Origin: Variovorax fucosicus | GTDB lineage: Bacteria; Pseudomonadota; Gammaproteobacteria; Burkholderiales; Burkholderiaceae_C | DNA length: 64,000 nt | Assembly (NCBI RefSeq): GCF_030316825.1 | Contig: NZ_JASZYU010000001.1 | Coordinates: 2,108,001-2,172,000, forward strand | Reading direction: 5' to 3' | Part shown: positions 35,558-46,114 of the stretch, in pieces | How the letters are laid out: the number at the start of each line of letters is the position of its first letter | Position numbering within the stretch: the stretch's first letter is position 1 | Position numbers and translations under genes: made by a program | Notes under the pieces: model-generated | Seen by the model: only the letters and a program-made list of their open reading frames with translations | What the model was told of the DNA's origin: nothing | Database searches by the model: none

Positions 35558-37402
35558 TCAGTGGTTGTCGCGCGGAATGCCGAAGGTCGCGTGGATCTTC
35601 TGGTACTTGACCGCCGGCTTGAGCACCATGCCTTCGGACAGTTCGTCGACGATGCCGCGCTGGATCTCCTGCCACGGCGTCTGGCTCGGCGGGTAGGGGT
35701 AGCCACCGGCGGCGTCGAGCTTGGCGCGGCGCTTCGCCAGCTCTTCATCGGACACCAGCATGTTCGCGGTGCGCTTTTTCAGGTCGATGCGCACGCGGTC
35801 GCCCGTCTGCACCAACGCGAGGTTGCCACCCGTGGCCGCTTCGGGCGACGCATTCAGGATCGAAGGCGAGCCCGAGGTGCCCGACTGCCGGCCGTCGCCG
35901 ATGCAGGGCAGGGAGGTGATGCCCTTCTTCAGCAGGTAACTCGGCGCGCGCATGTTCACCACCTCGGCCGCGCCGGGGTAGCCAACCGGGCCGACCCCGC
36001 GCATGAACAGCACGCTGCGCGCGTCGATCTTCATCTTCGGGTCGTCGATGCGGTGGTGGTAGTCCTCCGGGCCGTCGAACACCACGGCCGTGCCCTCGAA
36101 CGCCATCGGGTCGCTTGGGTCGTTCAGGTACCGCTCCTGGAACTCGGGCGTGATCACGCTGGTTTTCATGATCGCGGAATCGAACAGGTTGCCGGTGATG
36201 TTGAGGAAGCCGGCGTTCTTCTTCATCGGCTTGGCATAGGGCCAGATCACCTTGGGGTCGCTCGTGAAGCGGCCTTCGCAATTCTCGGTGAGCGTGCGGC
36301 CGTTGGCCGTGACGGCGGTCTGGATCTTGCCCTTGGCGATGAGCTCGGCCACCACGGCCGGCACGCCGCCGGCGCGGTAGAAATCCTCGCCGAGGTACTC
36401 GCCGGCGGGCTGCAGGTTCACCAGCAATGGCACCTTGTAGCCATGCTTTTCCCAGTCGGCCGTGGTCAACGGCACGCCGATGTGCCGCGCGATCGCGTTC
36501 AGGTGCACCGGCGCATTGGTCGAGCCGCCGAGCGCGGAGTTGACGACGATCGCGTTTTCGAATGCGGCACGCGTGAGGATGTCGGACGGCTTGAGGTCTT
36601 CACGCACCATCTCGACGATGCGCTTGCCGGTCATGTAGGCCATCTCCTGGCGGTCGCGGTACGGCGCCGGAATGGCCGCGCTGCCCGGCAGCGTGAGGCC
36701 GAGCGCCTCGGCCAGCGAGTTCATCGTGGAGGCCGTGCCCATGGTGTTGCAGTGGCCGGTGGAAGGGGCCGACGATGCGACCAGCTTCAGGAAGCCTTCG
36801 TAGCCGATCTCGCCCGCGGCCATGAGTTCGCGCGCGCGCCAGACGATGGTGCCGGAGCCGGTGCGCTCGCCGTTGTACCAGCCGTTGAGCATCGGGCCCG
36901 CGTTGAGCGCAATGGCCGGAATGTCGACCGTTGCCGCGGCCATGATCTGTGCCGGCGTGGTCTTGTCGCAGCCGGTGGTGAGCACCACGCCGTCGATCGG
37001 GTAGCCGTACAGCACCTCGACCAGCGAGAGGTATTGCAGGTTGCGGTCGAGCGAGGCGGTCGGGCGTTTGCAGGTTTCCTGGATTGGGTGGATCGGGAAC
37101 TCGAAGGCGATGCCACCGGCGTCGCGGATGCCCTCTTTCACGCGCTCGGCCAGCACGATGTGGTGCCGGTTGCAGGGCGCGATGTCCGAGCCGGTCTGCG
37201 CAATGCCGATGATCGGGCGGCCCGACTGCAACTCTTCGAAGCCGAGGCCGAAGTTCATGGTGCGCTCGAGGTAGAGCGCCGTCATGTCGGCGTTGTCGGG
37301 GTTGTCGAACCAGGCCTGCGAACGCAGCTTGAGCGCGCCCTTTTTGCGCGGCGGCTTGGGCGTGCTCTTGGGGGTGGGGGCTTTTGTCGTTGTCTTCTTC
37401 AC
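35558..37402 (-). CDS. IlvD/Edd-family sugar-acid dehydratase
   Basis: A 614-residue iron-sulfur dehydratase. The cluster cysteines occur in [16 protein letters not shown] and [11 protein letters not shown], and the C-terminal [16 protein letters not shown] is conserved. Length and motifs fit the branch with L-arabinonate, D-xylonate and galactonate dehydratases rather than the amino-acid enzyme IlvD. It removes water from a sugar acid to give a 2-keto-3-deoxy acid. Start is GTG at 37402, overlapping the stop of the dehydrogenase gene (GTGA). The first 25 residues are Lys/Pro/Thr-rich, an unusual leader. Part of a sugar-acid regulon with the GntR regulator and ABC importer. Confidence 0.9.
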   Translation of the reverse strand: MKKTTTKAPTPKSTPKPPRKKGALKLRSQAWFDNPDNADMTALYLERTMNFGLGFEELQSGRPIIGIAQTGSDIAPCNRHHIVLAERVKEGIRDAGGIAFEFPIHPIQETCKRPTASLDRNLQYLSLVEVLYGYPIDGVVLTTGCDKTTPAQIMAAATVDIPAIALNAGPMLNGWYNGERTGSGTIVWRARELMAAGEIGYEGFLKLVASSAPSTGHCNTMGTASTMNSLAEALGLTLPGSAAIPAPYRDRQEMAYMTGKRIVEMVREDLKPSDILTRAAFENAIVVNSALGGSTNAPVHLNAIARHIGVPLTTADWEKHGYKVPLLVNLQPAGEYLGEDFYRAGGVPAVVAELIAKGKIQTAVTANGRTLTENCEGRFTSDPKVIWPYAKPMKKNAGFLNITGNLFDSAIMKTSVITPEFQERYLNDPSDPMAFEGTAVVFDGPEDYHHRIDDPKMKIDARSVLFMRGVGPVGYPGAAEVVNMRAPSYLLKKGITSLPCIGDGRQSGTSGSPSILNASPEAATGGNLALVQTGDRVRIDLKKRTANMLVSDEELAKRRAKLDAAGGYPYPPSQTPWQEIQRGIVDELSEGMVLKPAVKYQKIHATFGIPRDNH

Positions 37403-38415
37403 TTCAGGGCCTTCAGGGTTTGGTCTGCATTGGGGAGTGCCGAGCAGTCTTCGATGTACTGCCGGATGATGTCGGCGAAATTGTCGTGCGGCTGCAGCCC
37501 GAGCCGGTTGGCCCGCACGGCCGATGCGCCGGTGGGCCAGTTGGCCACGATGCCGGCGATGCGCTCGTCGCGCTCGAAGCGCACCAGCGCGCGCACTTTC
37601 GGGCCGGCCACTTCTTCCAGCGCGTCGAGCATGTCGCTCACCCGCACGTTGAGCGCCGGCAGGTTGAGGGCAGTGCGGCCGCAGAAGGCTTCGCGGCTCG
37701 CTTCGTAGACGGCGATCAGGCCATCGATGGTGCGGCTCGGCGACGACATCGGGTGCGACACGTCGGGCGAGACCGGGCAGACCGACTCCACGCCGGCCAG
37801 CGGCTCGCGGATGATGCCGCTGAAGAACGACGACGCCGCGCCATTGGGTCGGCCCGGCCGCACGGTCACGGTCATGAGGCGCGCGGCCCGGCCATCCACA
37901 TAGCCCTTGCGCGTGTAGTCGGCGATCAGGTGCTCGCAGATGAGCTTCTGCGCGCCATAGGAAGTTTGCGGTGCCGGCAGCGTGTCGTCGGCCACCAGCT
38001 TGGGCATGGGCACGGCCGCATCGGGCCCGAACACGGCCACCGAACTCGAGAACACCAGCCGCGGCGCCTTGCCGCCGCCATTGACGTGGGTGCGGATCGC
38101 GTCGAGCAGGGCGCGCGTGCTGTCGAGGTTGGAGCGCATGCCGAGGTCGAAGTCGGCTTCGCATTCGCCGGACACGGCAGAGGCCAGGTGGAACACGCCG
38201 TCGAAGGCCTCGGTGCGCAGCGAGTCGGTTTGCGTGAGCAGCGGGCCGGTGCGCGCTTCGACCCGCGCGTCGGCCAGCAGGTCGGCCGGCGGCGGCGCGA
38301 TGTCGGTCAGCACCACGCGATCGATGCGCTGGCCGGCCAGGGTGCCGCGCTTGAGCAGCGTGCGCGCAAGGCGGGCGCCGACGAAGCCGCCGCCGCCCGT
38401 GATCATCAGTTTCAT
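37399..38415 (-). CDS. denD: NAD-dependent epimerase/dehydratase-family dehydrogenase, DenD-like
   Basis: A 338-residue extended SDR. N-terminal [18 protein letters not shown] binds NAD, and the catalytic Tyr-Lys sits in [13 protein letters not shown] with Ser in [10 protein letters not shown]. The overall sequence, including [24 protein letters not shown], matches proteins annotated D-erythronate dehydrogenase (DenD), which oxidise C4 sugar acids. In the known pathway a kinase and epimerase follow; neither is here, and a dehydratase gene is next instead, so the substrate may differ. It starts 10 bases after the GntR regulator. Confidence 0.85.
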   Translation of the reverse strand: MKLMITGGGGFVGARLARTLLKRGTLAGQRIDRVVLTDIAPPPADLLADARVEARTGPLLTQTDSLRTEAFDGVFHLASAVSGECEADFDLGMRSNLDSTRALLDAIRTHVNGGGKAPRLVFSSSVAVFGPDAAVPMPKLVADDTLPAPQTSYGAQKLICEHLIADYTRKGYVDGRAARLMTVTVRPGRPNGAASSFFSGIIREPLAGVESVCPVSPDVSHPMSSPSRTIDGLIAVYEASREAFCGRTALNLPALNVRVSDMLDALEEVAGPKVRALVRFERDERIAGIVANWPTGASAVRANRLGLQPHDNFADIIRQYIEDCSALPNADQTLKALK

Positions 38416-38425
38416 GAGGTCTCTT

Positions 38426-39202
38426 TCATGGTTTGTGCGGTCTGGCCTTGGCGGCGGCCCGGCGCTGCTGGCCGTGGATGATGCCGCCCTCGACCAGCCG
38501 CTGCTCGCCGCGGATCAGGTGCTCGGTGGCATGGTGCCGGGCGGCCACCGGGTCGCGCGCGGCAATGGCTTCGAAGATGGCCCGGTGCTCGGTTTGCACT
38601 GCGGCCATGAAATCCACGCGCCGGGCCTCGTTGCCGCGCGTGATGCGCATGCCTTCGCGCAGGTACTGCTCCAGAAAGCCGAGCAGCAGGCGGAACTGCG
38701 GGTTGCCGGTGGCCTCGCCGATCACGCGGTGGAACGCCAGATCTTCGGCCACGCCGTCGTGCCCGGCCGCGGCTGCGGCGTCGATGGCTTTCAGCGCACG
38801 CCGCAGCGCCGCGATCTGCGCGCGCGTGGCGCGCTCGGCTGCCAGCGCCGCGATCTCGCCCTCGAGCACGCGCCGCACTTCGACCACATGCACCACGGCC
38901 TGCACCGAGTCGAGCACGCTCGGGTCGAACGCCAGCGGCAGATTCATCGGCCGGGCCGCCACGAACACGCCCGAACCCTGGCGCGACGTGACCAGCCCCT
39001 TCGACTTGAGCTGGTGCACCGCTTCGCGCACCACGGTGCGCGAGACGCCATGTGCCAGCGCCAGTTGCTGCTCGGTCGGCAACTGGTCGCCGGGTTGGAG
39101 CAGGCCGGATTCGATCTGTTCGGCCAGGCGCGCTGCCAACCGATCCGACAGCCGGTCGACGACCAGGCGCAGGGGTTGGGAAGAGGGGGCGGCAGCCCGC
39201 AC
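38426..39202 (-). CDS. GntR-family regulator with FCD domain
   Basis: A regulator of the FadR/FCD branch. The winged helix (LPTEQQLALAHGVSRTVVREAVHQLKS) is followed by an all-helical FCD sensor domain with its metal-binding Asp/His pattern (EDLAFHRVIGEATGN, then EHRAIFEAIAARD). It probably represses its own operon with the dehydrogenase and dehydratase, and the divergent ABC genes, until a sugar acid binds. The start is uncertain: GTG at 39202 gives about 258 residues; an ATG at 39304 would extend it by 34 residues into AT-rich DNA that looks like the shared promoter. Confidence 0.85.
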   Translation of the reverse strand: MRAAAPSSQPLRLVVDRLSDRLAARLAEQIESGLLQPGDQLPTEQQLALAHGVSRTVVREAVHQLKSKGLVTSRQGSGVFVAARPMNLPLAFDPSVLDSVQAVVHVVEVRRVLEGEIAALAAERATRAQIAALRRALKAIDAAAAAGHDGVAEDLAFHRVIGEATGNPQFRLLLGFLEQYLREGMRITRGNEARRVDFMAAVQTEHRAIFEAIAARDPVAARHHATEHLIRGEQRLVEGGIIHGQQRRAAAKARPHKP

Positions 39203-39372
39203 GGCAGCGGAGGAAATTAGCGCAGTTATCGGGTCATCATACAAATAACCGGGGGTTAATGCGTACCGGTTTGCCCTGATGGCGCTGCGTGAAGGCGGTG
39301 TCAATACTGCCCGGCTGCGATGCGGGCTCTTTCGCGTTGCCGGTCGACCCGCGAACTTTCAGGACTCAGTGC

Positions 39373-40446
<1,074 letters not shown>

Positions 40447-40492
40447 CCGAGCTTCACCGATTGGCCCGTTCAAACAACAGGAGACGACAACC

Positions 40493-41824
40493 ATGAGTGA
40501 TTTCAACCAGCGCCGCACGATTCTCAAAGGCTCGGCCGGCTTGGCCGCGGCCGCCACCATCGGCACCGGCAGCGCGATCTTTGCGCCGTTCGCCCATGCC
40601 CAGGCGATGACCTTCAAGCCCGAGAAGGGCGCCAAGCTGCGCGTGCTGCGCTGGAGCCGTTTCGTGCAAGGTGACATCGACGCCTACATGGCCAACGTCA
40701 AGAAGTTCACCGAACTCACCGGCGTGGAAGTGCGCGTCGACAACGAAGGCTGGGAAGACGTGCGCCCCAAGGCTGCGGTGGCCGCCAACACCGGCGCCGG
40801 GCCCGACATCATCCTGTCGACCAACGACGACGCGAACCTCTACCCTGAGAAACTGCTCGACGTGACCGACCTCGCCGAGTACCTCGGCAAGAAATACGGC
40901 GGCTGGTATCCGGCAGTGCAGCAGTACCTTCGGCCCGACGGCAAGAAGTGGCTCGGCCTCGGGCTCGGCGCGGCCGGCTCGATGATCGTGTACCGGCAGA
41001 GCCACGTGAAGGCGGCGGGTTTCGACACCTTCCCGAAGGACACGGCCGGCTTCCTCGCATTGCACAAGGCCCTGAAGGAAAAGGGCACGCCGGGCGGCTA
41101 CGCGCTCGGCAACGCCACCGGCGACAGCCTCTGGACCAACTGGCTGATCTGGTCGCACGGCGGCAAGCTGGTCGACAAGAGCAACAAGGTGGTGATCGAC
41201 AGCCCCGAGACGCTGAAGGCGCTGGAGTACGGCAAGGAGCTGTACGCCAACTTCATTCCGGGCACGCTGTCGTGGCTCGACCCGAACAACAACAAGGCGT
41301 TTCTCGACGGCCAGATCAGCGTCACCAACAACGGCATCTCGATCTACTACGCGGCCAAGAACTCGACCGATCCGAAGGTCAAGGAAATGGTGGCCGACAT
41401 CAACCACGCGTCGTTCCCGATCGGGCCGGCGGGCGTGCCGACCGAATCGCATCTGTTTTTCAACCAGATGATCTTCAAGTACACCAAGTACCCGCAGGCG
41501 GCCAAGGAGTTCCTGCGCTTCATGATGGAGCGCGAACAGTTCGACGCCTGGCTGATCGGGGCCGGCGGCTACATCGCGCAGCCGCTGGCGGCCTACGAGT
41601 CGTGCTCGATCTGGACGTCCGACCCGAAGAACACGCCGTACCGCGACAGCGTGAAGAACATGCGGCCGACCGGCTACGAGGGCAAGCTGGGCTATGCCTC
41701 GGCCGGCGCCGGCGCGGACTTCATCATCGCCAACATGGTGGCCGAGGCCATCAGCGGGTCGAAGCCGCCGAAGGAAGCGATGGAACGGGCCCAGAAGCGC
41801 GCCGAGCGCTACTACAAGGTCTGA
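40493..41824 (+). CDS. CUT1 ABC transporter substrate-binding protein with Tat signal
   Basis: A 443-residue extracellular sugar-binding protein of family 1. It has a twin-arginine signal, NQRRTILKG (R7-R8), and cleavage near AHA at about residue 36, so it is exported folded. The mature protein shows the family's DIILSTNDDANLYPEKLLDVTDL and NGISIYYAAKN segments. A good AGGAGACGAC precedes ATG at 40493. It is the second gene in the CUT1 operon, between ATPase and permeases. Confidence 0.92.
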   Translation: MSDFNQRRTILKGSAGLAAAATIGTGSAIFAPFAHAQAMTFKPEKGAKLRVLRWSRFVQGDIDAYMANVKKFTELTGVEVRVDNEGWEDVRPKAAVAANTGAGPDIILSTNDDANLYPEKLLDVTDLAEYLGKKYGGWYPAVQQYLRPDGKKWLGLGLGAAGSMIVYRQSHVKAAGFDTFPKDTAGFLALHKALKEKGTPGGYALGNATGDSLWTNWLIWSHGGKLVDKSNKVVIDSPETLKALEYGKELYANFIPGTLSWLDPNNNKAFLDGQISVTNNGISIYYAAKNSTDPKVKEMVADINHASFPIGPAGVPTESHLFFNQMIFKYTKYPQAAKEFLRFMMEREQFDAWLIGAGGYIAQPLAAYESCSIWTSDPKNTPYRDSVKNMRPTGYEGKLGYASAGAGADFIIANMVAEAISGSKPPKEAMERAQKRAERYYKV

Positions 41825-41828
41825 ACGC

Positions 41829-42734
41829 GTGACGGCGCTCGAGAAGTTCCAGAACAACCGGCATGCGCTGGGGTGGGCATTCATGTTGCCCGCCACGGTG
41901 CTGTTGCTGCTGTTCCTGACCTACCCGCTGGGGCTGGGCACCTGGCTCGGCTTCACCGACGCCAAGATCGGGCGCACGGGCGAGTGGATCGGTCTGGAGA
42001 ACTTCTCGTTCCTGGTCACCGACAGCGTCACCCAGCTGGCGCTGTTCAACACGCTGTTCTACACAGCGGTTGCAAGCGTCGTGAAGTTCGGCCTCGGCCT
42101 GTGGCTGGCGATCCTGCTGAACAAGCGGCTGCCGTTCCAGAGCTTCTTTCGCGCCGTGGTGCTGCTGCCGTGGATCGTGCCGACGGCGCTGTCGGCGATC
42201 GCGTTCTGGTGGATCTTCGATGCGCAGTTTTCCATCATCAGCTGGGTGCTGATGAAGCTCGGGCTGATCAACCGCTACATCGACTTTCTGGGCGACCCGT
42301 GGAACGCGCGGATCTCCACGATCATCGCCAACGTGTGGCGTGGCATCCCGTTCGTGGCGATCTCGCTGCTGGCCGGGCTGCAGACCATCTCGCCGTCGTA
42401 CTACGAAGCCTCGGCAATCGATGGCGCCACGCCCTGGCAGCAGTTCCGCTTCATTACGCTGCCGCTGCTCACGCCGATCATCGCGGTGGTGATGACCTTC
42501 TCGGTGCTGTTCACCTTCACCGACTTCCAGCTGATCTACGTGCTCACGCGCGGCGGCCCGCTCAATGCCACGCACCTGATGGCCACGCTCGCATTCCAGC
42601 GCGCGATCTCGGGCGGCGCGCTGGCCGAGGGCGCAGCCATCGCCACGCTGATGGTGCCGTTCCTTCTGGCGGCCATCATGTTCAGCTACTTCGGATTGCA
42701 GCGCCGCGCATGGCAGCAGGGCGGTGACAAATGA
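41829..42734 (+). CDS. CUT1 ABC transporter permease 1
   Basis: A 301-residue permease with six helices, starting at GTG (41829), four bases after the binding-protein stop. The EAA loop reads YYEASAIDGATPWQQFRFITLPLL, and it has the usual VLLPWIVPTALSAIAFWWIFD. It belongs to the MalF/UgpA type. The stop overlaps the next permease by four bases (ATGA). Confidence 0.93.
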   Translation: MTALEKFQNNRHALGWAFMLPATVLLLLFLTYPLGLGTWLGFTDAKIGRTGEWIGLENFSFLVTDSVTQLALFNTLFYTAVASVVKFGLGLWLAILLNKRLPFQSFFRAVVLLPWIVPTALSAIAFWWIFDAQFSIISWVLMKLGLINRYIDFLGDPWNARISTIIANVWRGIPFVAISLLAGLQTISPSYYEASAIDGATPWQQFRFITLPLLTPIIAVVMTFSVLFTFTDFQLIYVLTRGGPLNATHLMATLAFQRAISGGALAEGAAIATLMVPFLLAAIMFSYFGLQRRAWQQGGDK

Positions 42735-43609
42735 CAGAAAAGAGCAACAACGACGCTTCGCAGGGCATGGACTACCTGCAGTCGCTGCCGCGGCGCTGGG
42801 TCACCGTCTACATCCCGATCCTGGTCTTCGTGTTCGTGCTGCTGTTCCCGTTCTACTGGATGGCGATCACCTCGTTCAAGCCCGACAACGAATTGCTCTC
42901 GCGCGACGGCAACCCGTTCTGGATCATCGGGCCGACCCTGGCGCACTTCGAGAAGCTGCTGTTCAAGACCGAGTACCCGGCCTGGCTGTGGAACACGGTG
43001 ATCGTCTCGGTCGTGTCGACCGGCATCTCGCTGGTGGCGTCGGTGCTGGCGGCCTATGCGATCGAGCGGCTGCGCTTCCAGGGCTCGAAGCCCGCGGGCG
43101 GCGCGATTTTTCTGGCCTACCTGGTGCCGCCGTCGATCCTGTTCATTCCGCTCGCGGCGATCGTCGTCAAGCTCGGCCTGTTCGACAGCCGCATGGCGCT
43201 GATCCTCACCTACCCGACCTTCCTGATTCCGTTCTCGACCTGGCTGCTGATGGGCTACTTCCGTTCGATCCCGTACGAGCTGGAAGAGTGCGCGCTGATC
43301 GACGGCGCCACGCGCTGGCAGATCCTCATCAAGATCGTGTTGCCGCTGGCGGTGCCGGGCTTGATCTCGGCCGGCATCTTCGCGTTCACCTTGAGCTGGA
43401 ACGAGTTCATCTACGCGCTGACCTTCGTCTCGTCCTCCGAGAACAAGACGGTGCCGGTCGGCGTGGTCACCGAGCTGGTCGAGGGCGATGTCTACCACTG
43501 GGGCCCGTTGATGGCGGGCGCGTTGCTTGGCTCGCTGCCGGTGGCTTTCGTGTATTCGTTCTTCGTCGAGTACTACGTGTCGGGCATGACCGGGTCTGTG
43601 AAGGAGTAG
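42731..43609 (+). CDS. CUT1 ABC transporter permease 2
   Basis: A 292-residue permease of the MalG/UgpE type with six helices. The EAA loop is ELEECALIDGATRWQILIKIVLPLAVPG, followed by SWNEFIYALTFV. It is the last gene of the CUT1 operon (ATPase, binding protein, two permeases). Together with the divergent dehydrogenase, dehydratase and GntR regulator it makes a complete uptake-and-catabolism locus for one sugar acid or its glycoside. Confidence 0.93.
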   Translation: MTEKSNNDASQGMDYLQSLPRRWVTVYIPILVFVFVLLFPFYWMAITSFKPDNELLSRDGNPFWIIGPTLAHFEKLLFKTEYPAWLWNTVIVSVVSTGISLVASVLAAYAIERLRFQGSKPAGGAIFLAYLVPPSILFIPLAAIVVKLGLFDSRMALILTYPTFLIPFSTWLLMGYFRSIPYELEECALIDGATRWQILIKIVLPLAVPGLISAGIFAFTLSWNEFIYALTFVSSSENKTVPVGVVTELVEGDVYHWGPLMAGALLGSLPVAFVYSFFVEYYVSGMTGSVKE

Positions 43610-43640
43610 GCTGGGCGGACATTTCCGAACGGAGCGTCCG

Positions 43641-44003
43641 ATGAAACCCCTGCACTCCCTGGCCACTGCGGTGGCGGCGTTCCTGCTGGCCGGCTGCGTG
43701 GCGCCGCAGCCTTACGGCCCCCATGCCGGCCCATATCCGGCACCGTATCCCGGCGCGGGCTATCCGCCGCCACAGCCGCAGGCGCCGATGGTCGCGCCCG
43801 GTGCCATGGGCCCACCATCGCCTGCAGCGCTGGAAGGCTGCATGTACTTCATCCGGGTGCGTCGGGGTGCGCTGCTCGCCGACATGATGGGCTATGCGCC
43901 GGTCGGCCCGGGGATCTGGGAGATCACCTACATGACACCGGGGCAGGCGGTGGTCTGCACCGTCGACTACGCCGGCAACGTGCGGCGCTTCGTCAATCAG
44001 TAG
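43641..44003 (+). CDS. Small Pro-rich lipoprotein
   Basis: A 120-residue lipoprotein with a signal ending LLAGC (lipid-modified Cys19). The next 40 residues are Pro/Tyr/Gly-rich (YPAPYPGAGYPPP), a flexible spacer, and the last 60 form a small domain with two cysteines (EGCMYFIRVRRG and AVVCTVDYAG), possibly disulfide-bonded. Probably anchored in the outer or inner membrane. Function not known. It follows the CUT1 operon by 31 bases but is likely independent. Confidence 0.8.
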   Translation: MKPLHSLATAVAAFLLAGCVAPQPYGPHAGPYPAPYPGAGYPPPQPQAPMVAPGAMGPPSPAALEGCMYFIRVRRGALLADMMGYAPVGPGIWEITYMTPGQAVVCTVDYAGNVRRFVNQ

Positions 44004-44107
44004 CGACGCCGCTGCAGCCGGCGCGAGCGGGCCAGCGCGAGCCATTCGACCAGGCCCCACAGCAAGGCGGTCGGTACACCGCGGAAGGATTGTTGAAAGC
44101 GAAGCAT
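43997..44107 (-). CDS. 36-residue basic microprotein
   Basis: A frame of 36 codons on the minus strand, from ATG at 44107 to the TGA at 43997, overlapping the lipoprotein stop by seven bases. It starts MLRFQQSFRGVPTALLWGL, with a short hydrophobic helix in the middle (TALLWGLVEWLALA), and ends in an Arg-rich tail (RSRRLQRRRY). The pattern, a short helix followed by a basic tail, resembles small inner-membrane proteins of Burkholderiales that I recall with the same start, but that recollection is uncertain. GTGG upstream is a weak ribosome-binding site. Confidence 0.5.
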   Translation of the reverse strand: MLRFQQSFRGVPTALLWGLVEWLALARSRRLQRRRY

Positions 44108-44169
44108 CGATCCACCCTACAGGCGCCGTGTGACGTTTTGATGGCAGCGCGGGCCGCTATCCTGCGCGC

Positions 44170-45195
44170 GTGATCGCACCGCCACTCCCCGAACTGCTCG
44201 AACTGCAGGCGCTCGTCGAGCTCGCGGGCGCGCACATGGCGCAGCGGGTGCTGTGCGAAGCGGTGGTGGGCGACCAATGCTTTCCGGTGCATGCATTCAC
44301 GCTTGGCAGCAGCCGGCCCGATGCGCCGGCGGTCGGCTTCTTCGGCGGCGTGCATGGGCTGGAGCGCATCGGCGCGGAGGTGGCCATTGCCTACCTGCGC
44401 AGCCTGGTGATGCGGCTGCGCTGGGACGACACGCTGCACCGGCAGCTGGAGACGGTGCGGCTGGTGTTCATGCCGCTGGTGAACCCGGGCGGCCTGTGGC
44501 TCGGCACCCGCGCCAACCCGCACGGCGTGGATCTGATGCGCAACGCGCCGGTGGAAGCGACCGAACGCGTGCCGTCGCTGGTCGGGGGGCAACGCATCAG
44601 CGCCGCCTTGCCGTGGTTTCGCGGGGCACCGGGGGCGCCGATGGAGCACGAGAGCGCGGCGCTGTGCCGCCTGGTCGAAACCGAGCTGCTCGGGCGTCCC
44701 TTCAGCCTGGCGGTAGATTGCCATTCCGGCTTCGGTCTGACCGACCGCATCTGGTTTCCGTTCGCGCACACCTCCCGGCCGATCGCGCACCTGCCCGAGA
44801 TGCACGCGCTGTGCGAACTGCACGACCAGACCCTGCTGCACCACCGCTACGTGTTCGAGCCGCAAAGCCAGCACTACCGCACCCACGGCGACCTGTGGGA
44901 CTACCTGTACCTCGACGCCTGCCGACGGCCCGACACCGTGTTCCTGCCGGTCACGCTGGAGATGGGGTCATGGCTGTGGGTCAAGAAAAACCCGCGCCAG
45001 CTCTTCTCGCGCCACGGCATGTTCAACCCGGTCATCCTGCATCGCCGGCAGCGTGTGCTGCGCCGTCACATCGGGTGGCTCGACTTCATCACCCGCGCCG
45101 CCTGCAGCCACGCGCGCTGGCTGCCCACGGGCGACGAGCGCGCGCGGCACCATGCGGACGCCATGACGCGCTGGTACGGCGGGGCGGCGCCATGA
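44170..45195 (+). CDS. M14-like zinc hydrolase (DUF2817/AstE type)
   Basis: A 341-residue zinc hydrolase of the carboxypeptidase-A/succinylglutamate-desuccinylase superfamily. Zinc ligands are H62 and E65 in GGVHGLERIG and H185 in VDCHSGFG; a late Glu in VTLEMGSWLW is the likely catalytic base. The start is GTG at 44170. It could cleave an N-acyl amino acid or a small peptide. The stop overlaps the next gene (ATGA), so hydrolase and esterase are made together. Substrate unknown. Confidence 0.82.
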   Translation: MIAPPLPELLELQALVELAGAHMAQRVLCEAVVGDQCFPVHAFTLGSSRPDAPAVGFFGGVHGLERIGAEVAIAYLRSLVMRLRWDDTLHRQLETVRLVFMPLVNPGGLWLGTRANPHGVDLMRNAPVEATERVPSLVGGQRISAALPWFRGAPGAPMEHESAALCRLVETELLGRPFSLAVDCHSGFGLTDRIWFPFAHTSRPIAHLPEMHALCELHDQTLLHHRYVFEPQSQHYRTHGDLWDYLYLDACRRPDTVFLPVTLEMGSWLWVKKNPRQLFSRHGMFNPVILHRRQRVLRRHIGWLDFITRAACSHARWLPTGDERARHHADAMTRWYGGAAP

Positions 45196-45959
45196 CCGCA
45201 GCGGGCACCTGGGTGCTGCTGCGCGGCCTGACGCGCGAAGCGGGCCACTGGGGTGCGTTCCCGGATCTGCTGCGCGCCCAGCTGCCCGCGAACGCTCGCA
45301 TCGTCGCGCTCGACCTGCCCGGCAACGGCCGCCTGAACCAGGCGCGCAGCCCGACGCAGATCGAAGCGATCATGCAAAGCTGCCGGCAACAGCTGCAGGC
45401 GCTCGGCATGCCGCTGCCGTACCACCTGCTGGCCATGTCGCTGGGCGCGATGGTGGCGGTCGAATGGGCGTCGCAGCATCCAGTCGAGCTGGCGGGCTGC
45501 GTGCTGGTCAACACCAGCCTGCGCCCGTTCAGCCCCTGGTATCAGCGGCTGCGGCCGCGCAACTACGGCACGCTGCTCGGGATTGCCCTGGGCCTGCAGT
45601 CGCCACGCGCGCAGGAGAAGGCGATCCTGCGACTGACCACCCGCCACCCGCCGCAGCCCGAGGCGGTGCTCGCCAAATGGTGCGCGCTGCGCGAGGCGCA
45701 CCCGGTGTCGCGCGGCAACGCGTTGCGCCAACTGCTGGCCGCCGCGCGCTACCGCGCACCGATGGCGCGGCCACCGGTGCCGTTGCTGGTACTGGTCGGC
45801 GGGCGGGACGCGCTGGTCGACCCGCGCTGCTCGCGGCGCCTCGCGCAGCAATGGCGCCTGCCGACGGCGGAACACGCCACCGCCGGCCATGACCTGCCGC
45901 TGGACGACGGGCCCTGGGTGGCGCGCCAGGTCGGTCTCTGGGCGGCCGGCGCCGGCTGA
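45192..45959 (+). CDS. Alpha/beta hydrolase
   Basis: A 255-residue cytoplasmic alpha/beta hydrolase. The entry motif is VLLRGLTREAGHWG, the nucleophile elbow AMSLGAMVAVEW (Ser in MSLG, Met instead of the usual Gly-His), the acid Asp in VGGRDALVDPR and the His in TAGHDLPLDDG. Translationally coupled to the M14-like hydrolase. Start ATG at 45192. Function unknown. Confidence 0.88.
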   Translation: MTAAGTWVLLRGLTREAGHWGAFPDLLRAQLPANARIVALDLPGNGRLNQARSPTQIEAIMQSCRQQLQALGMPLPYHLLAMSLGAMVAVEWASQHPVELAGCVLVNTSLRPFSPWYQRLRPRNYGTLLGIALGLQSPRAQEKAILRLTTRHPPQPEAVLAKWCALREAHPVSRGNALRQLLAAARYRAPMARPPVPLLVLVGGRDALVDPRCSRRLAQQWRLPTAEHATAGHDLPLDDGPWVARQVGLWAAGAG

Positions 45960-46114
45960 ACGCGCTCGCTCGTTGACAGACTTGTCCCACAGGCGCCCGG
46001 GGCCGGCGCGTACAGGGTGCAGTCGAAGTGCCTGCCTACGGTGGTTTCAGGTGCTGGGTACACGACCGGTGTTTCTTGCCGGCGACGGCACCGAATCAAA
46101 GGAAAACACGACAC

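Noticed and set aside
37403..38164. Upstream extension of the dehydratase gene making an 868-codon frame.
   Set aside because: The extension overlaps the DenD-like gene in another frame on the same strand and has no domain; the GTG at 37402 fits the GTGA overlap.
39215..39260. Inverted GTTAT/ATAAC arms upstream of the GntR gene as its operator.
   Set aside because: Arms are only five bases and 15 bases apart; too weak to report as a site.
39203..39304. N-terminal extension of the GntR regulator to the ATG at 39304.
   Set aside because: The added residues are not family-like and cover AT-rich DNA that probably holds the divergent promoters; kept only as an alternative.
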